From assembly GCA_018829445.1 (NCBI GenBank), contig JAHJTV010000079.1:186001-250000 (forward strand): a stretch of DNA of 64,000 nucleotides. The letters run 5' to 3'. The stretch comes from a bacterium (GTDB lineage: Bacteria > SAR324 > XYD2-FULL-50-16). Both the position numbers and the translations under genes were made by a program. This document shows positions 36,468-45,866 of this stretch, piece after piece (the stretch's first letter is position 1; each line of letters begins with the position of its first letter). Under the pieces are notes generated by a model. It saw only the letters and a program-made list of their open reading frames with translations. It was not told the origin of the DNA and ran no database searches.

Positions 36468-36839
36468 ATGAAATATTTGATAATATTAGCTTTATTGGTT
36501 TGTATTTCTCCTTTGAATCTCTTTTCCCAGGAAACCTACGATTCCGGCAGAAGCAGATTCTACAAAGTCAATGAACTTATCGAGCTGATTGACAGAGCCA
36601 GGAAAGCGGGAATCAGTGATGAGGAACTAAAAAAGCTGGAGATTCGGGACGGGGATAAAGAGATCAATGTTTTGGATTACATTAAGGCCGAGGAACTGGC
36701 TCGATTGCAGAAGGAAAAACGATTGAAAGAGATCTTAAGCAAAAAGTATCTGACCGTAAATGATATTTATGGTGAATTGATCAAAAGTGAACCCGACGTG
36801 ATTCAGAAACTTAGGGAAGAATTGGTCAGCGAGAGGTAA
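36468..36839 (+). CDS. Small secreted hypothetical protein
   Basis: Protein of 123 residues with a signal peptide (MKYLIILALLVCISPLNLFS, cleavage probably before QETYD). The mature part is charged and helical: VNELIELIDRARKAGISDEELKKLEIRDGDKEINVLDYIKAEELARLQKEKRLKEIL. No family recognised. It ends three bases before the TTG start of the BioD-like gene, so the two are likely cotranslated from one mRNA, although one product is exported and the other should be cytoplasmic. Confidence 0.65.
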   Translation: MKYLIILALLVCISPLNLFSQETYDSGRSRFYKVNELIELIDRARKAGISDEELKKLEIRDGDKEINVLDYIKAEELARLQKEKRLKEILSKKYLTVNDIYGELIKSEPDVIQKLREELVSER

Positions 36840-36842
36840 AAA

Positions 36843-37553
36843 TTGAAAAAACCAACTATAGTCGCCGGACTGGAAAATTCAGGAAAAACAACCTTTATCT
36901 GTTCTCTGCTCGCCGAAGCAAAAAATAGAGGCCGAAACGGAGCCGCCTTTAAACCGTTTGAATATGGATTGATGAGGCGAAATGCGGCTGATATTCTGGG
37001 TGATGGTGAGCTGTTTTGTCAGAATATGCAGGGGGAACCCATGGAAACCCTGGTTTCTCCCTATTGTGCCCATGAAGACTATCCACTGGAAATGTCATTC
37101 AGACGAGACGGAATAAATATCAACGAGGGTGTGATTGCCAAACGACTTGCAATCCTTGATGATCTATATGATTTTACTTTGGTTGAAGTTCCGGGCAGTC
37201 TGTTTATGCCAATATCGGAGAATAAATATGTTATTGACTGGATTCAGGAAATGGGCGGTCAGGTTATTTGGCTTATCCATCCTGTCAAGGAGCGGTTTTG
37301 TCATAACCTATCCGAACTCAACCACCTAAAATCACTGAATATTAACTATTCAGCCATATTTAATAATGCTTCCCAGATTACAAACCAGGATTTGCTATTC
37401 TATATCTGGGAGAAAACAGAGAAATTCCTGAATCGGCAAGTTGAAGGGATGATTCCCTTTGTCAAGATTACTGACAATGGTTTTGGAGCATTAGGGAAAA
37501 AGGTTGAGGAAGCCGTCCCTAAGGTCTTTAGTTCCCTGGTTGGGGTTGAGTAA
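36843..37553 (+). CDS. P-loop NTPase resembling dethiobiotin synthetase
   Basis: Cytoplasmic P-loop protein of 236 residues starting with TTG at 36843, a start supported by GAGAGG five bases upstream. Walker A is GLENSGKTTFIC at about residues 9-20; AAFKPFEYGLMRR follows at the place where BioD has its KPV motif, and LVEVPGSLFMPI corresponds to the VEGAGG stretch. Overall layout and length are BioD/CobQ-like, but several substrate residues differ and no other biotin gene is present, so a biotin role is not claimed. Alternative: a different member of the SIMIBI NTPase class. Confidence 0.6.
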   Translation: MKKPTIVAGLENSGKTTFICSLLAEAKNRGRNGAAFKPFEYGLMRRNAADILGDGELFCQNMQGEPMETLVSPYCAHEDYPLEMSFRRDGININEGVIAKRLAILDDLYDFTLVEVPGSLFMPISENKYVIDWIQEMGGQVIWLIHPVKERFCHNLSELNHLKSLNINYSAIFNNASQITNQDLLFYIWEKTEKFLNRQVEGMIPFVKITDNGFGALGKKVEEAVPKVFSSLVGVE

Positions 37554-37568
37554 AAACCAGGACCCGCT

Positions 37569-38288
37569 CTATTTTGGAACCTTCTTCAGGAATTTTGGCA
37601 GGTTATACCCTTTCTGCTTGTAGACCACTTCTCCTTTTAACACCAACACCATCTCCTGGTTGAATCCCTTGCAGAAATAGACCGGTGTTTTCAGTTTGGG
37701 ACCAAAAGCTTTCACCTTTTCCTCCAATTCCATGATCTGGGAATGTTGAGTGGCACCGCTGGTTTCAATAATGATTCCGGTGCGTTTTTTCTGTATGAAC
37801 TGGTTTTTTGCCGTCAACCCCGCCAGGGTTTTAATTGAAGATTTAAAGCGCCTGATATTGTCAATGATGTTTGCAACATACTCATCATGATTAAAGTCGC
37901 CCCTATAAAACTGGATATCGTTTTCACTAAGAAAAACAGCATACCCATGGCCTTCCGGAATCTGATCCCAGGTCAAAATCCGAGTGTCTGATAATTGCTT
38001 TTTTTCAACATTCTCTCCGTCGTTTCCCTCTTTGGGTTTCCTCTTTTCCTCTTTGGGAGCATTAAGTGGTGTCGAATTAAAGCCGTACAGCATAACCAGT
38101 TGGGGTAGTTTATCTATAAAACCATTTTCTAATTGACCAATGAATTTCTGCAGTTTTACACACTCTTCACAGTGCTTGTTAATGATAGTAACAACCAGAA
38201 GGGCTCTTCCGTTGAGCTGTTTTAGTACCTTCTTAAAACTCTCGATGGTGAAGTTGCCTCCCAATTTTTTGATTCTATTACTTGCCAT
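37569..38288 (-). CDS. Cytoplasmic thioredoxin-fold-like protein with CEEC motif
   Basis: Protein of 239 residues, no signal peptide. The N-terminal part GRALLVVTIINKHCEECVKLQKFIGQLE has a strand followed by C40-E-E-C43 and a helix, the thioredoxin active-site arrangement with an unusual acidic CxxC. A charged insertion (KEEKRKPKEGNDGENVEKK) interrupts the fold, and a second, cysteine-containing half ends YFCKGFNQEMVLVLKGEVVYKQKGYNLPKF, which resembles the last strands and helix of thioredoxin. AAAGGA precedes the ATG. It converges with the BioD-like gene. Fold assigned by pattern only; activity unknown. Confidence 0.5.
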   Translation of the reverse strand: MASNRIKKLGGNFTIESFKKVLKQLNGRALLVVTIINKHCEECVKLQKFIGQLENGFIDKLPQLVMLYGFNSTPLNAPKEEKRKPKEGNDGENVEKKQLSDTRILTWDQIPEGHGYAVFLSENDIQFYRGDFNHDEYVANIIDNIRRFKSSIKTLAGLTAKNQFIQKKRTGIIIETSGATQHSQIMELEEKVKAFGPKLKTPVYFCKGFNQEMVLVLKGEVVYKQKGYNLPKFLKKVPK

Positions 38289-38771
38289 TAAATCCTTTAA
38301 ATCTTATCAAGTTGAACGGATATCCTTAAATTCATGCTGGTAGTTGGGGCTGGGCAGATAGAATTTTTCTAATGCTCGTTTGTTTGGTGTATTATGAGAG
38401 AATAGAATATTTATTCTGCTCTGTAATTGTCATAAATTAAATTATTTGATCCCTTATACAAAATGCAGCGCTTTGTATGAATCTCTTAGTTGTTCTTATC
38501 CGGCAATGGCAATATTAACAATGGATTTTGAGTTGATATAACACAGGGTTGGAAAAAAAAATCATCATTTATCAACCTGCACAATGTTTCAGAGAGATAA
38601 GAGATTGCTGAAAACCATTACAATTGTTAATTTTTATATATGAGCTTGATAATAGCAGGCCGTCGACCTGGTATCTGAGGCAGAGATTAACGGGGAGATC
38701 AGGTTATTTAATCCGATTTACATACAGAGGGATCTGTATATATGTAGTGATAGGTTCAAAGAAATAATAAA
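38289..38771. other. Intergenic region between divergent thioredoxin-like and ribF genes
   Basis: Region of 483 AT-rich bases. No reading frame or member of the palindromic repeat families was seen. Short inverted stretches exist, but no riboswitch-like structure for ribF could be supported by eye. Confidence 0.4.
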
Positions 38772-39704
38772 ATGGAATTGATTCATAAACAGTTTAAAAG
38801 TTCGTCTTTAAATGGCGATTGGGTAATCACAATCGGCAATTTTGATGGGTATCATTTAGGACATCAAGCATTGGTAAATCAAGTGCTTGCGGACAAAAAA
38901 GTGAAAAAAACAAAAGGAGGTGTGCTGACTTTTGATCCTCATCCAAAAAAGGTTTTACAATCTCAGATCCCTTTTAGGCATATTTACAGTAACCAGAGCA
39001 AGTGGAGGTTTCTGGAGGAATCCGGTCTGGATGCCTGCTTCATTATCCCTTTTACTGCTAAATTTGCGGCGTTGAATTCTCAGGATTTTCTTAACGGTCT
39101 GTTCAATTTTGTCAAGCTTAGAAAAATCGTGGTGGGTTACGATTTTAATTTTGGCAAAGCGAGGGAGGGATCAGCCAGTTTCATGAAGCAGGAAGCCGAA
39201 AAACATGGTATTGAATTCCAGCAGCTGGAAGCGATCAAGATTGGGGACATCACGGTTTCCAGTACCATGATTCGGAGACTCCTCTTTGAGGGAGATTTTA
39301 AAAATGTGAGAAAATTCCTGGGGAGACAATGGTCTGTTTCGGGAATAGTCCAAAAAGGAAAGCTGATCGGAAACACCATCGGTTTTCCCACAATGAACCT
39401 GGAACCCAATATTCTATTGCCATTAAAAAGAGGCGTCTTTATTTGCCAGGTTGATGTTGATGGAACTCGCCATAAGGGTGTCTGCAATGTTGGTGTCAGT
39501 CCGACCTTTAATGGAAAAACCTTAAAGGTTGAGACTCATCTTTTTGATTTTAATGAAGATGTATATGGTAAGGAGATTACGGTTTATCCTGTACATTTTG
39601 TCAGAGAAGAAAAAAAGTTCAATTCAGTGGATGAATTAAAAGAACAGATTCAGAGAGATGCAGAGACAGCCAGGCATTTCTTTATAAATAATACTCCATT
39701 TTGA
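38772..39704 (+). CDS. ribF: Bifunctional riboflavin kinase/FAD synthetase
   Basis: Makes FMN from riboflavin and FAD from FMN in the cytoplasm, 310 residues, standard length. The N-terminal FAD-synthetase domain has TIGNFDGYHLGHQALV (nucleotidyltransferase GxFDGxHxGH) and FDPHPKKVL. The C-terminal riboflavin-kinase domain has RGVFICQVDV, GFPTMNLE (PTxN motif), GVCNVGVSPTFNGKTLKVETHLFDFNEDVYGK. The ATG has only a weak upstream site. No other riboflavin gene is adjacent. Confidence 0.95.
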   Translation: MELIHKQFKSSSLNGDWVITIGNFDGYHLGHQALVNQVLADKKVKKTKGGVLTFDPHPKKVLQSQIPFRHIYSNQSKWRFLEESGLDACFIIPFTAKFAALNSQDFLNGLFNFVKLRKIVVGYDFNFGKAREGSASFMKQEAEKHGIEFQQLEAIKIGDITVSSTMIRRLLFEGDFKNVRKFLGRQWSVSGIVQKGKLIGNTIGFPTMNLEPNILLPLKRGVFICQVDVDGTRHKGVCNVGVSPTFNGKTLKVETHLFDFNEDVYGKEITVYPVHFVREEKKFNSVDELKEQIQRDAETARHFFINNTPF

Positions 39705-40232
39705 GTTTTCAAGTTGTTAAGCTATTAAGGAAAATAACCAAATATTTAGAGATGAACGTGTCATCCAGAACGAAGTGAAAGACCTTGAATGCCAAAGGTT
39801 CTTTGATAGTTTGTTTGACCCCCCCCGAAATTCCTTTTTTCAATAGTGTAATTTCTTATTTGCCAAGGGGCAGAAACCGAATCTCAATGCCTTGGCAAAC
39901 TTTCCCATATTCAGAAATAAAATTATTGGATAAACTGGAAAAGTTTATCTACTGAATACCGCTTGATGAGCAGCATGTAAGTGGTTAATAATAAAAGATA
40001 AGAAAAACTTTTTATAAAGGGTTTTGGTGACCAAGGTTGAATAGGTTAAAAAGAGGATAACAGATGCAGATGAATAGTTGGAATGAAAAGCAGAGATCAA
40101 CATCCTGATTCTAACTTGAATAATTACAATTTTTAGCTTCTGTTTTCGATAATCAAATAAAGAAGAGTTCCGAATTGACCTTAAGACCTAACCAGAGAAA
40201 TAAATTAATAGTAATAATGCAACAGGTGAGTA
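39705..40232. other. Intergenic region between ribF and carA
   Basis: Region of 528 bases. It contains a degenerate repeat-like stretch near 39758 (TGTCATCCAGAACGAAGTG), an eight-base C run at 39819-39826 and otherwise AT-rich sequence. The carA promoter must lie here, but no PyrR-type or peptide-attenuator structure could be supported. Confidence 0.4.
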
Positions 40233-41282
40233 ATGGATTTAATCCTTGAAGATGGAACAGTTTTTTCCGGAAAACATTTCGGATATGAAAAATCAGTTGC
40301 AGGTGAAGTTGTTTTTAATACAGGAATGGTCGGGTATCCGGAGACCTTAACTGATCCTTCCTATAAGGGACAGATTCTTGTCTTTACCTATCCTTTAATA
40401 GGTAACTATGGTATCCCCGATAATTCCAGGATCGATGATCTCCTGGTAAATTTTGAATCGGAGAAAATTCAGGTACAGGGCATTGTATTAACGTCCCTGA
40501 CAAAAGACTATTCTCACTGGAACGCAGTGAAAAGTCTGGAAGAGTGGATGATAGAACACAAGATTCCAGGTATTGAAGGAGTGGATACCAGGGCGTTAAC
40601 AAAACGGTTGAGATCAACAGGTACACAATTGGGGAAACTGATATATAAGGAAAAGGATGTTCCCTTTTATGATCCAAATACGGAAAACCTTGTTTCCCAG
40701 GTTAGTGTTAAAGAACCTGTATTATATGGTGACTATAAAAAACGCGTGATTCTGGTGGATACCGGCTGCAAAAAAAATATTATCCGCAGCTTTCTTAAGC
40801 GCAATATCTCAGTGCTCAAGGTTCCCTGGGATTATGATTTTTCCGGGGAAAAATTCGACGGTATCATGCTTTCCAATGGACCCGGTGATCCCACGAATAT
40901 TCCTGAAACCATTGAAAATGTGAGAAAACATCTATCTAATAACAAGCCCATATTTGGAATCTGCCTTGGGCATCAGATCTTATCTCTGGCTGCAGGAGCC
41001 CAGAGTTATAAACTGAAGTTTGGCCATCGGTCACAAAATCAGCCTTGTTTGCTGGTTGGAACAAAACGATGTTTTATCACATCACAGAATCATGGTTATG
41101 CCATTGACGAACAGACATTGCCGAAAGATTGGAAGCCCTGGTTTTTTAATGCAAATGATGGCAGTAACGAGGGGATTCGTCATAGTTTTAAACCCATTCG
41201 CAGCGTGCAATTTCATCCGGAAGCAATGCCCGGACCGGTAGATACCGGGTTTCTGTTTGATGAATTTGTTGAGATGTTCTAA
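40233..41282 (+). CDS. carA: Carbamoyl phosphate synthase small subunit
   Basis: Glutaminase subunit that hands ammonia to CarB for arginine and pyrimidine synthesis, 349 residues, slightly shorter than the usual 360-390. N-terminal domain begins MDLILEDGTVFSGKHFG; FNTGMVGYPETLTDPSYKGQI and EGVDTRALTKRLRSTG are signatures. The amidotransferase domain has SNGPGDPTNIPETI, the nucleophile in FGICLGHQIL, and the His-Glu pair in QFHPEAMPGP. AGGTGAG precedes the ATG. Fifty-one bases separate it from carB. Confidence 0.96.
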   Translation: MDLILEDGTVFSGKHFGYEKSVAGEVVFNTGMVGYPETLTDPSYKGQILVFTYPLIGNYGIPDNSRIDDLLVNFESEKIQVQGIVLTSLTKDYSHWNAVKSLEEWMIEHKIPGIEGVDTRALTKRLRSTGTQLGKLIYKEKDVPFYDPNTENLVSQVSVKEPVLYGDYKKRVILVDTGCKKNIIRSFLKRNISVLKVPWDYDFSGEKFDGIMLSNGPGDPTNIPETIENVRKHLSNNKPIFGICLGHQILSLAAGAQSYKLKFGHRSQNQPCLLVGTKRCFITSQNHGYAIDEQTLPKDWKPWFFNANDGSNEGIRHSFKPIRSVQFHPEAMPGPVDTGFLFDEFVEMF

Positions 41283-41333
41283 AGCCTCTATAATCCAAGT
41301 ACCTTAAAAACGATAGTTTGAACCGACATAACA

Positions 41334-44300
41334 ATGGAACACAATATAACAAAAGTAATTATCCTCGGAAGTGCGGCTCTTAAAATCGGGGAAGCCGGTG
41401 AATTCGACTATTCGGGCAGTCAGGCAATCAAAGCCTTAAAACAGGAAGGGATCCAAACCATATTGGTTAATCCTAATATTGCGACGATTCAAACCTCCGA
41501 TCACCTGGCCGATAAAGTCTATCTTCTGCCGGTGACTCCTGATTTTATTGAGGGAGTTATAAAAAAGGAGAAACCGGACGGTATTCTGTTATCATTTGGT
41601 GGCCAAACAGCTCTAAACTGTGGGATGGAGCTTGATCGACTCGGTGTTCTTAAAAAATATAATGTTAAAGTATTGGGGACCCCGGTTTCTGTTATTCAAG
41701 CCACCGAAGACCGGCAACAATTCATAGAACGCCTGGCTGAAATTGGCGTAAAGGTACCAATTAGCAAGACTGCTTCATCGGTAGAAAAATCTCTTCAGAT
41801 TGCCAATGAAATCGGGTATCCGGTTATGATCCGGCTTGCCTTCGCCCTGGGCGGTCTGGGATCAGGGATCTGCAGGAATGATGAGGAGGTAAAAGCTCTG
41901 ACAACCAATGCTTTTTCCTACACCCCTCAGGTTTTAGTTGAAGAGTACCTGAGAGGCTGGAAAGAAGTTGAGTATGAGGTTGTGAGGGATTGCTACGACA
42001 ATTGTATCACCGTCTGTAATATGGAGAATTTTGACCCCCTTGGTATTCATACGGGGGAGTCAATCGTAATTGCGCCCAGCCAGACCTTGACCAACTCGGA
42101 ATATCATAAACTGAGAGAGATCGCCATCAAAACGGTCCGACACCTGGGGGTTATCGGCGAATGCAATATTCAATATGCTCTTGATCCTTATTCCGAAGAG
42201 GTCAAAGTGATTGAAGTCAATGCCAGGTTGTCCAGGAGTTCCGCTCTGGCTTCAAAAGCCACCGGTTATCCCCTGGCATTTATTGCGGCTAAACTTGGTC
42301 TTGGCTATAGTCTTTCGGAGCTTAAAAACTCCATTACCCTGTCTACCATGGCCTGCTTTGAACCTGCCCTGGATTATGTTGTTGTAAAAATACCCCGCTG
42401 GGATCTGAAAAAATTCAGAATGGTGTCCACCGAGATCGGCAGCAGTATGAAATCAGTCGGGGAGGTGATGGCCATCGGTAAAACATTTCAGGAAGCCCTG
42501 CAGAAAGCGATTCGAATGCTGGATACAGGGGCTTGGGGACTGGTTACCAATCCAGAAGATTTCAGTATGAAACCGGACAGAAAAGCCATTATTCAGGAGT
42601 TGACCACCCCGACCGACGAACGTATCTTCGCCATTCCCTATGCCCTGAAAGAGGGAATAAGTATTGAGGAGATACATGAACATACCCGCATAGATCGTTG
42701 GTTTCTTCACAAGATCGCCAATGTCGTCAGGGTGGAAAGCCTGATTCAGGAATATGCAGGCGGGCTTTGTCCAAGACCGGTAGTTGAAGAGGCAAAAAAA
42801 GTTGGATTTTCCGATCCGCAAATCGCCAGATTACTGGGAACTTCGGAACGAATTGTCCGTAAAATGAGACTCAATTACGGCATTAAACCCTATGTAAAAC
42901 AGATTGATACGCTTGCTGGCGAATATCCGGCCCAGACCAATTACCTTTACCTGACTTATAATGCCAGTGAAGATGATATCCTGTTCAACCATGGAGCTTC
43001 CGGAGTTATGGTGCTTGGATCGGGCACTTATAGAATTGGCAGCTCCGTAGAGTTCGACTGGTGCTGTGTTAATGCAGTCAAAACTGTTAAGAGTGAAGGG
43101 TATCGATCGATTCTGGTGAATTATAATCCAGAAACGGTATCAACGGATTATGATGAAGTAGACAGGCTCTATTTTGATGAAATCCGTCTTGAGACCATCA
43201 TGGATATCTATGAGAAGGAGCACCCCAAGGGGATTATTATCTCCATGGGAGGCCAGGTTTCCAATAACCTTGCCATTCCGCTGGAGGAGATGGGAGCAAC
43301 TGTCCTGGGAACCTCACCCAAGCAGATCGACAGGGCGGAAGACCGGCATAAGTTCTCCAGTATGTTGGATTCTTTGGGGATTGATCAACCGGAGTGGAGT
43401 GAACTCACATCGCTGGATGAGGCGAAAACGTTTGCGCAAAAGGTTCAATATCCGGTTCTGGTTAGACCCTCATATGTATTAAGTGGTGCTGCCATGGGGG
43501 TTGCAACCTGTGATGAAGAGATCGATTATTTTCTGCAGAAGGCAGTTAAATTGTCAGTTGATCATCCGGTCGTGATTTCCAAATTTTTGTCCAATTCCAA
43601 AGAGATAGAACTTGATGCCGTTGCACAGAATGGTGAAATCATAACATTCGCCATTTCAGAACATGTCGAAAACGCAGGGGTGCACTCGGGTGACGCGACC
43701 CTGGTATTACCACCCCAGCGAACTTACCTGGAAACGACAAGACGGATTAAGAAGATTGCCAGGGAAATTGCCAAAAATTTGAATATTACAGGTCCGTTCA
43801 ACATTCAATTCATCGCCAAAGCCAACAGTGTAAAGGTGATCGAATGTAACCTCAGAGCCAGTAGGAGTTTTCCCTTTGTCTCGAAAGTGACAAAGGAAAA
43901 CTTTATTGCAACGGCAACCAGAGCGATTCTCGGTAAAAAGGAACCGGCAAACAATCGATCTTTTCTGGAATTGGATTATGTGGGGGTCAAAGCTTCTCAC
44001 TTTTCATTTACCCGCCTTTTGGGAGCTGATCCTACTTTGGGTGTGGAAATGTCTTCAACCGGGGAGGTGGGGTGTTTGGGCGATGATTTTAATGAAGCCT
44101 TGTTGAAAGCGATGAGGTCAGTTGGTTTTAAAATGCCGTTGAAAACAATCTTATTGTCAACCGGCCCCTTGGGTAATAAAGTTAATTTTTCAGATTCTGC
44201 CAAGTTATTGCAAAAGATGGGTGCAACTTTGTATGCTACAACCGGAACCCATAAATTTCTCACGGAACTTGGAATTGATTCGACCCTTGCGATTTGGCCT

Positions 44301-44540
44301 GATGAAGAGGGTAGTCCTAATGTCCTTGATATATTGGAAGAACACGAGTTTGATTTGGTGATCAATATACCAAAAAACTTCCGGAAAGAGGAGTTGACAT
44401 TTGGCTATCAGATTCGCCGTAAAGCAGTTGATCATGTAATTCCCTTGATAACAAATATTCAACTGGCAAAGCGATTTATTGAGGCTGTCTATTTGAAACC
44501 GCTGGAGGATTTAAAGATCAAGTCCTGGGACGAATATTAG
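41334..44540 (+). CDS. carB: Carbamoyl phosphate synthase large subunit
   Basis: Catalytic subunit of 1068 residues, full length, with two homologous ATP-grasp halves. First half: GSAALKIGEAGEFDYSGSQAIKALKQEG and GGQTALNCGMELD, VEEYLRGWKEVEYEVVRD, IEVNARLSRSSALASKATGYPLA. Second half: GSGTYRIGSSVEFDWCCVNAVKTVKSEG, LVRPSYVLSGAAMGV, IECNLRASRSFPFVSKV. The C-terminal allosteric MGS-like domain (TGTHKFLTELGIDS ... INIP) is complete. No frame break. Follows carA in the same operon. Confidence 0.97.
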   Translation: MEHNITKVIILGSAALKIGEAGEFDYSGSQAIKALKQEGIQTILVNPNIATIQTSDHLADKVYLLPVTPDFIEGVIKKEKPDGILLSFGGQTALNCGMELDRLGVLKKYNVKVLGTPVSVIQATEDRQQFIERLAEIGVKVPISKTASSVEKSLQIANEIGYPVMIRLAFALGGLGSGICRNDEEVKALTTNAFSYTPQVLVEEYLRGWKEVEYEVVRDCYDNCITVCNMENFDPLGIHTGESIVIAPSQTLTNSEYHKLREIAIKTVRHLGVIGECNIQYALDPYSEEVKVIEVNARLSRSSALASKATGYPLAFIAAKLGLGYSLSELKNSITLSTMACFEPALDYVVVKIPRWDLKKFRMVSTEIGSSMKSVGEVMAIGKTFQEALQKAIRMLDTGAWGLVTNPEDFSMKPDRKAIIQELTTPTDERIFAIPYALKEGISIEEIHEHTRIDRWFLHKIANVVRVESLIQEYAGGLCPRPVVEEAKKVGFSDPQIARLLGTSERIVRKMRLNYGIKPYVKQIDTLAGEYPAQTNYLYLTYNASEDDILFNHGASGVMVLGSGTYRIGSSVEFDWCCVNAVKTVKSEGYRSILVNYNPETVSTDYDEVDRLYFDEIRLETIMDIYEKEHPKGIIISMGGQVSNNLAIPLEEMGATVLGTSPKQIDRAEDRHKFSSMLDSLGIDQPEWSELTSLDEAKTFAQKVQYPVLVRPSYVLSGAAMGVATCDEEIDYFLQKAVKLSVDHPVVISKFLSNSKEIELDAVAQNGEIITFAISEHVENAGVHSGDATLVLPPQRTYLETTRRIKKIAREIAKNLNITGPFNIQFIAKANSVKVIECNLRASRSFPFVSKVTKENFIATATRAILGKKEPANNRSFLELDYVGVKASHFSFTRLLGADPTLGVEMSSTGEVGCLGDDFNEALLKAMRSVGFKMPLKTILLSTGPLGNKVNFSDSAKLLQKMGATLYATTGTHKFLTELGIDSTLAIWPDEEGSPNVLDILEEHEFDLVINIPKNFRKEELTFGYQIRRKAVDHVIPLITNIQLAKRFIEAVYLKPLEDLKIKSWDEY

Positions 44541-44747
44541 TACCTTATAAATTATTTTCTGCGTTTTTTTGGCAGGAAACAATCTGTTAAGGTACTTATC
44601 CAGTTTATCTGGGTAAGGGGGATGTCCGGCAGGTGCAATTTTTTAACCAACTTTTTCTTAACTAATTAATATCATAATGATAATTGCCATTAATCTTTTT
44701 TAGACGGTTTTTGTATTTGATAACATATTTACTAACCTTAACCTATT

Positions 44748-45758
44748 ATGAATTTAAGAACTCTATTTGAACCTATTGATCGGGTAATTGTTCAGGCAAA
44801 AAGTTATATCCATGAACAGGACATCCGAAAGAGTAATGTTGCGATAATTGAAAAGAAAGTTGAAGAGATCAGACCTGAGTTGGAGAAACGCCGGAATGAA
44901 TTGGTAATCCTGCTGGAACAGATCGATCCTGATGATGAGATTAAAGCTCGTCTGGAGGAAAGTCTCAACCAGATCATTGGATATCTTGAACATGTGGAAC
45001 TGATCGCAGAGAAAGAACTCGCTTTTGAAATCATTGATCAGGAAGAGGATGAAAACGATGATATCAAAAAAGAGCTAAGAGAAAAGTATATCAGGCTTCA
45101 GGTAGCTCGTTTGGAAGAACAGTTGAGAGATACCAACAGTTTTTTTGAAGTAGCTGATTTTGCAAATGAAATATGGGCAGATTTTGATCTGTTTGAAGAG
45201 TTTAATCGGGATGAAGTTGTGGTTCAATTGTTGGTTGACCGTATGAATGAAACCAATGCAAAGAATACAGAAACCAGAATGGGAAGGGATCTGCGTAAAA
45301 CCCTTGAACATATCCGATTAAATCTGGTGAAATCTTCAGCCTGGTCGGATGAAGATGTTCGTGAATATCAGGCGGAAAGGGATCTGAAATTAAAACAGCT
45401 GAAACCTGTAAAAATTCCGGATAACCGCAATTTTTATGTATCAATTTTTGGTGGAGGTCCCGAAGTACTAAAAAAAATAAACGATGTTTATGCCCTGCCC
45501 AGTCGATTGAATATTGAATGGATCGACATTGATAAACCGGAAGTAATTGAAAATATGTTTCGCCTGACCAAACAGGATCTGGTTGTTTTTTATTCAATGT
45601 TCCCCAAACACCCCAAATTCCTTGAGATTAAGGACCGGTTGGTTGAAAATGGGATTCCCTATTCGGATGTGATCTCTTTTGGCACGGTGAAGCTATTAAA
45701 AGTATTGGAGGATGAATTGATTCAGATTAGTTTTCAGAATCAATTTGGTGGGAAATAA
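44748..45758 (+). CDS. Hypothetical coiled-coil protein with C-terminal alpha/beta segment
   Basis: Protein of 336 residues, no signal peptide. Residues 1-200 are acidic, helical and coiled-coil-like (VAIIEKKVEEIRPELEKRRNELVILLEQID, EKYIRLQVARLEEQLRDTNSFFE). The C-terminal third (residues about 225-335) alternates strands and helices: FYVSIFGGGPEVLKKINDVY, LDLVVFYSMFPKHPKFLEIKDRLVENGIPYSDVISFGTVKLLK, suggestive of a Rossmann-like domain. I do not recognise a family. It lies about 200 bases after carB and ends near a terminator hairpin facing mtaB. Confidence 0.6.
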   Translation: MNLRTLFEPIDRVIVQAKSYIHEQDIRKSNVAIIEKKVEEIRPELEKRRNELVILLEQIDPDDEIKARLEESLNQIIGYLEHVELIAEKELAFEIIDQEEDENDDIKKELREKYIRLQVARLEEQLRDTNSFFEVADFANEIWADFDLFEEFNRDEVVVQLLVDRMNETNAKNTETRMGRDLRKTLEHIRLNLVKSSAWSDEDVREYQAERDLKLKQLKPVKIPDNRNFYVSIFGGGPEVLKKINDVYALPSRLNIEWIDIDKPEVIENMFRLTKQDLVVFYSMFPKHPKFLEIKDRLVENGIPYSDVISFGTVKLLKVLEDELIQISFQNQFGGK

Positions 45759-45823
45759 GTTATTTGTCATTTGGGTTACCTGTAGGGTTGCCCAAATCTC
45801 AATTGAAAAAATCTGCGAGAACT

Positions 45824-45864
45824 CCCCGAATGTGTTTTTGGACAAAAAATTGTCGCATTCGGGG
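45824..45864. terminator. Long hairpin between convergent genes
   Basis: CCCCGAATG at 45824-45832 pairs exactly with CATTCGGGG at 45856-45864, and TTTTT/AAAAA runs pair inside the loop. It sits three bases from the mtaB stop codon and about 65 bases after the coiled-coil gene. It is probably a shared transcription terminator, although no external T-run is clear. Confidence 0.6.
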
Positions 45865-45866
45865 GA

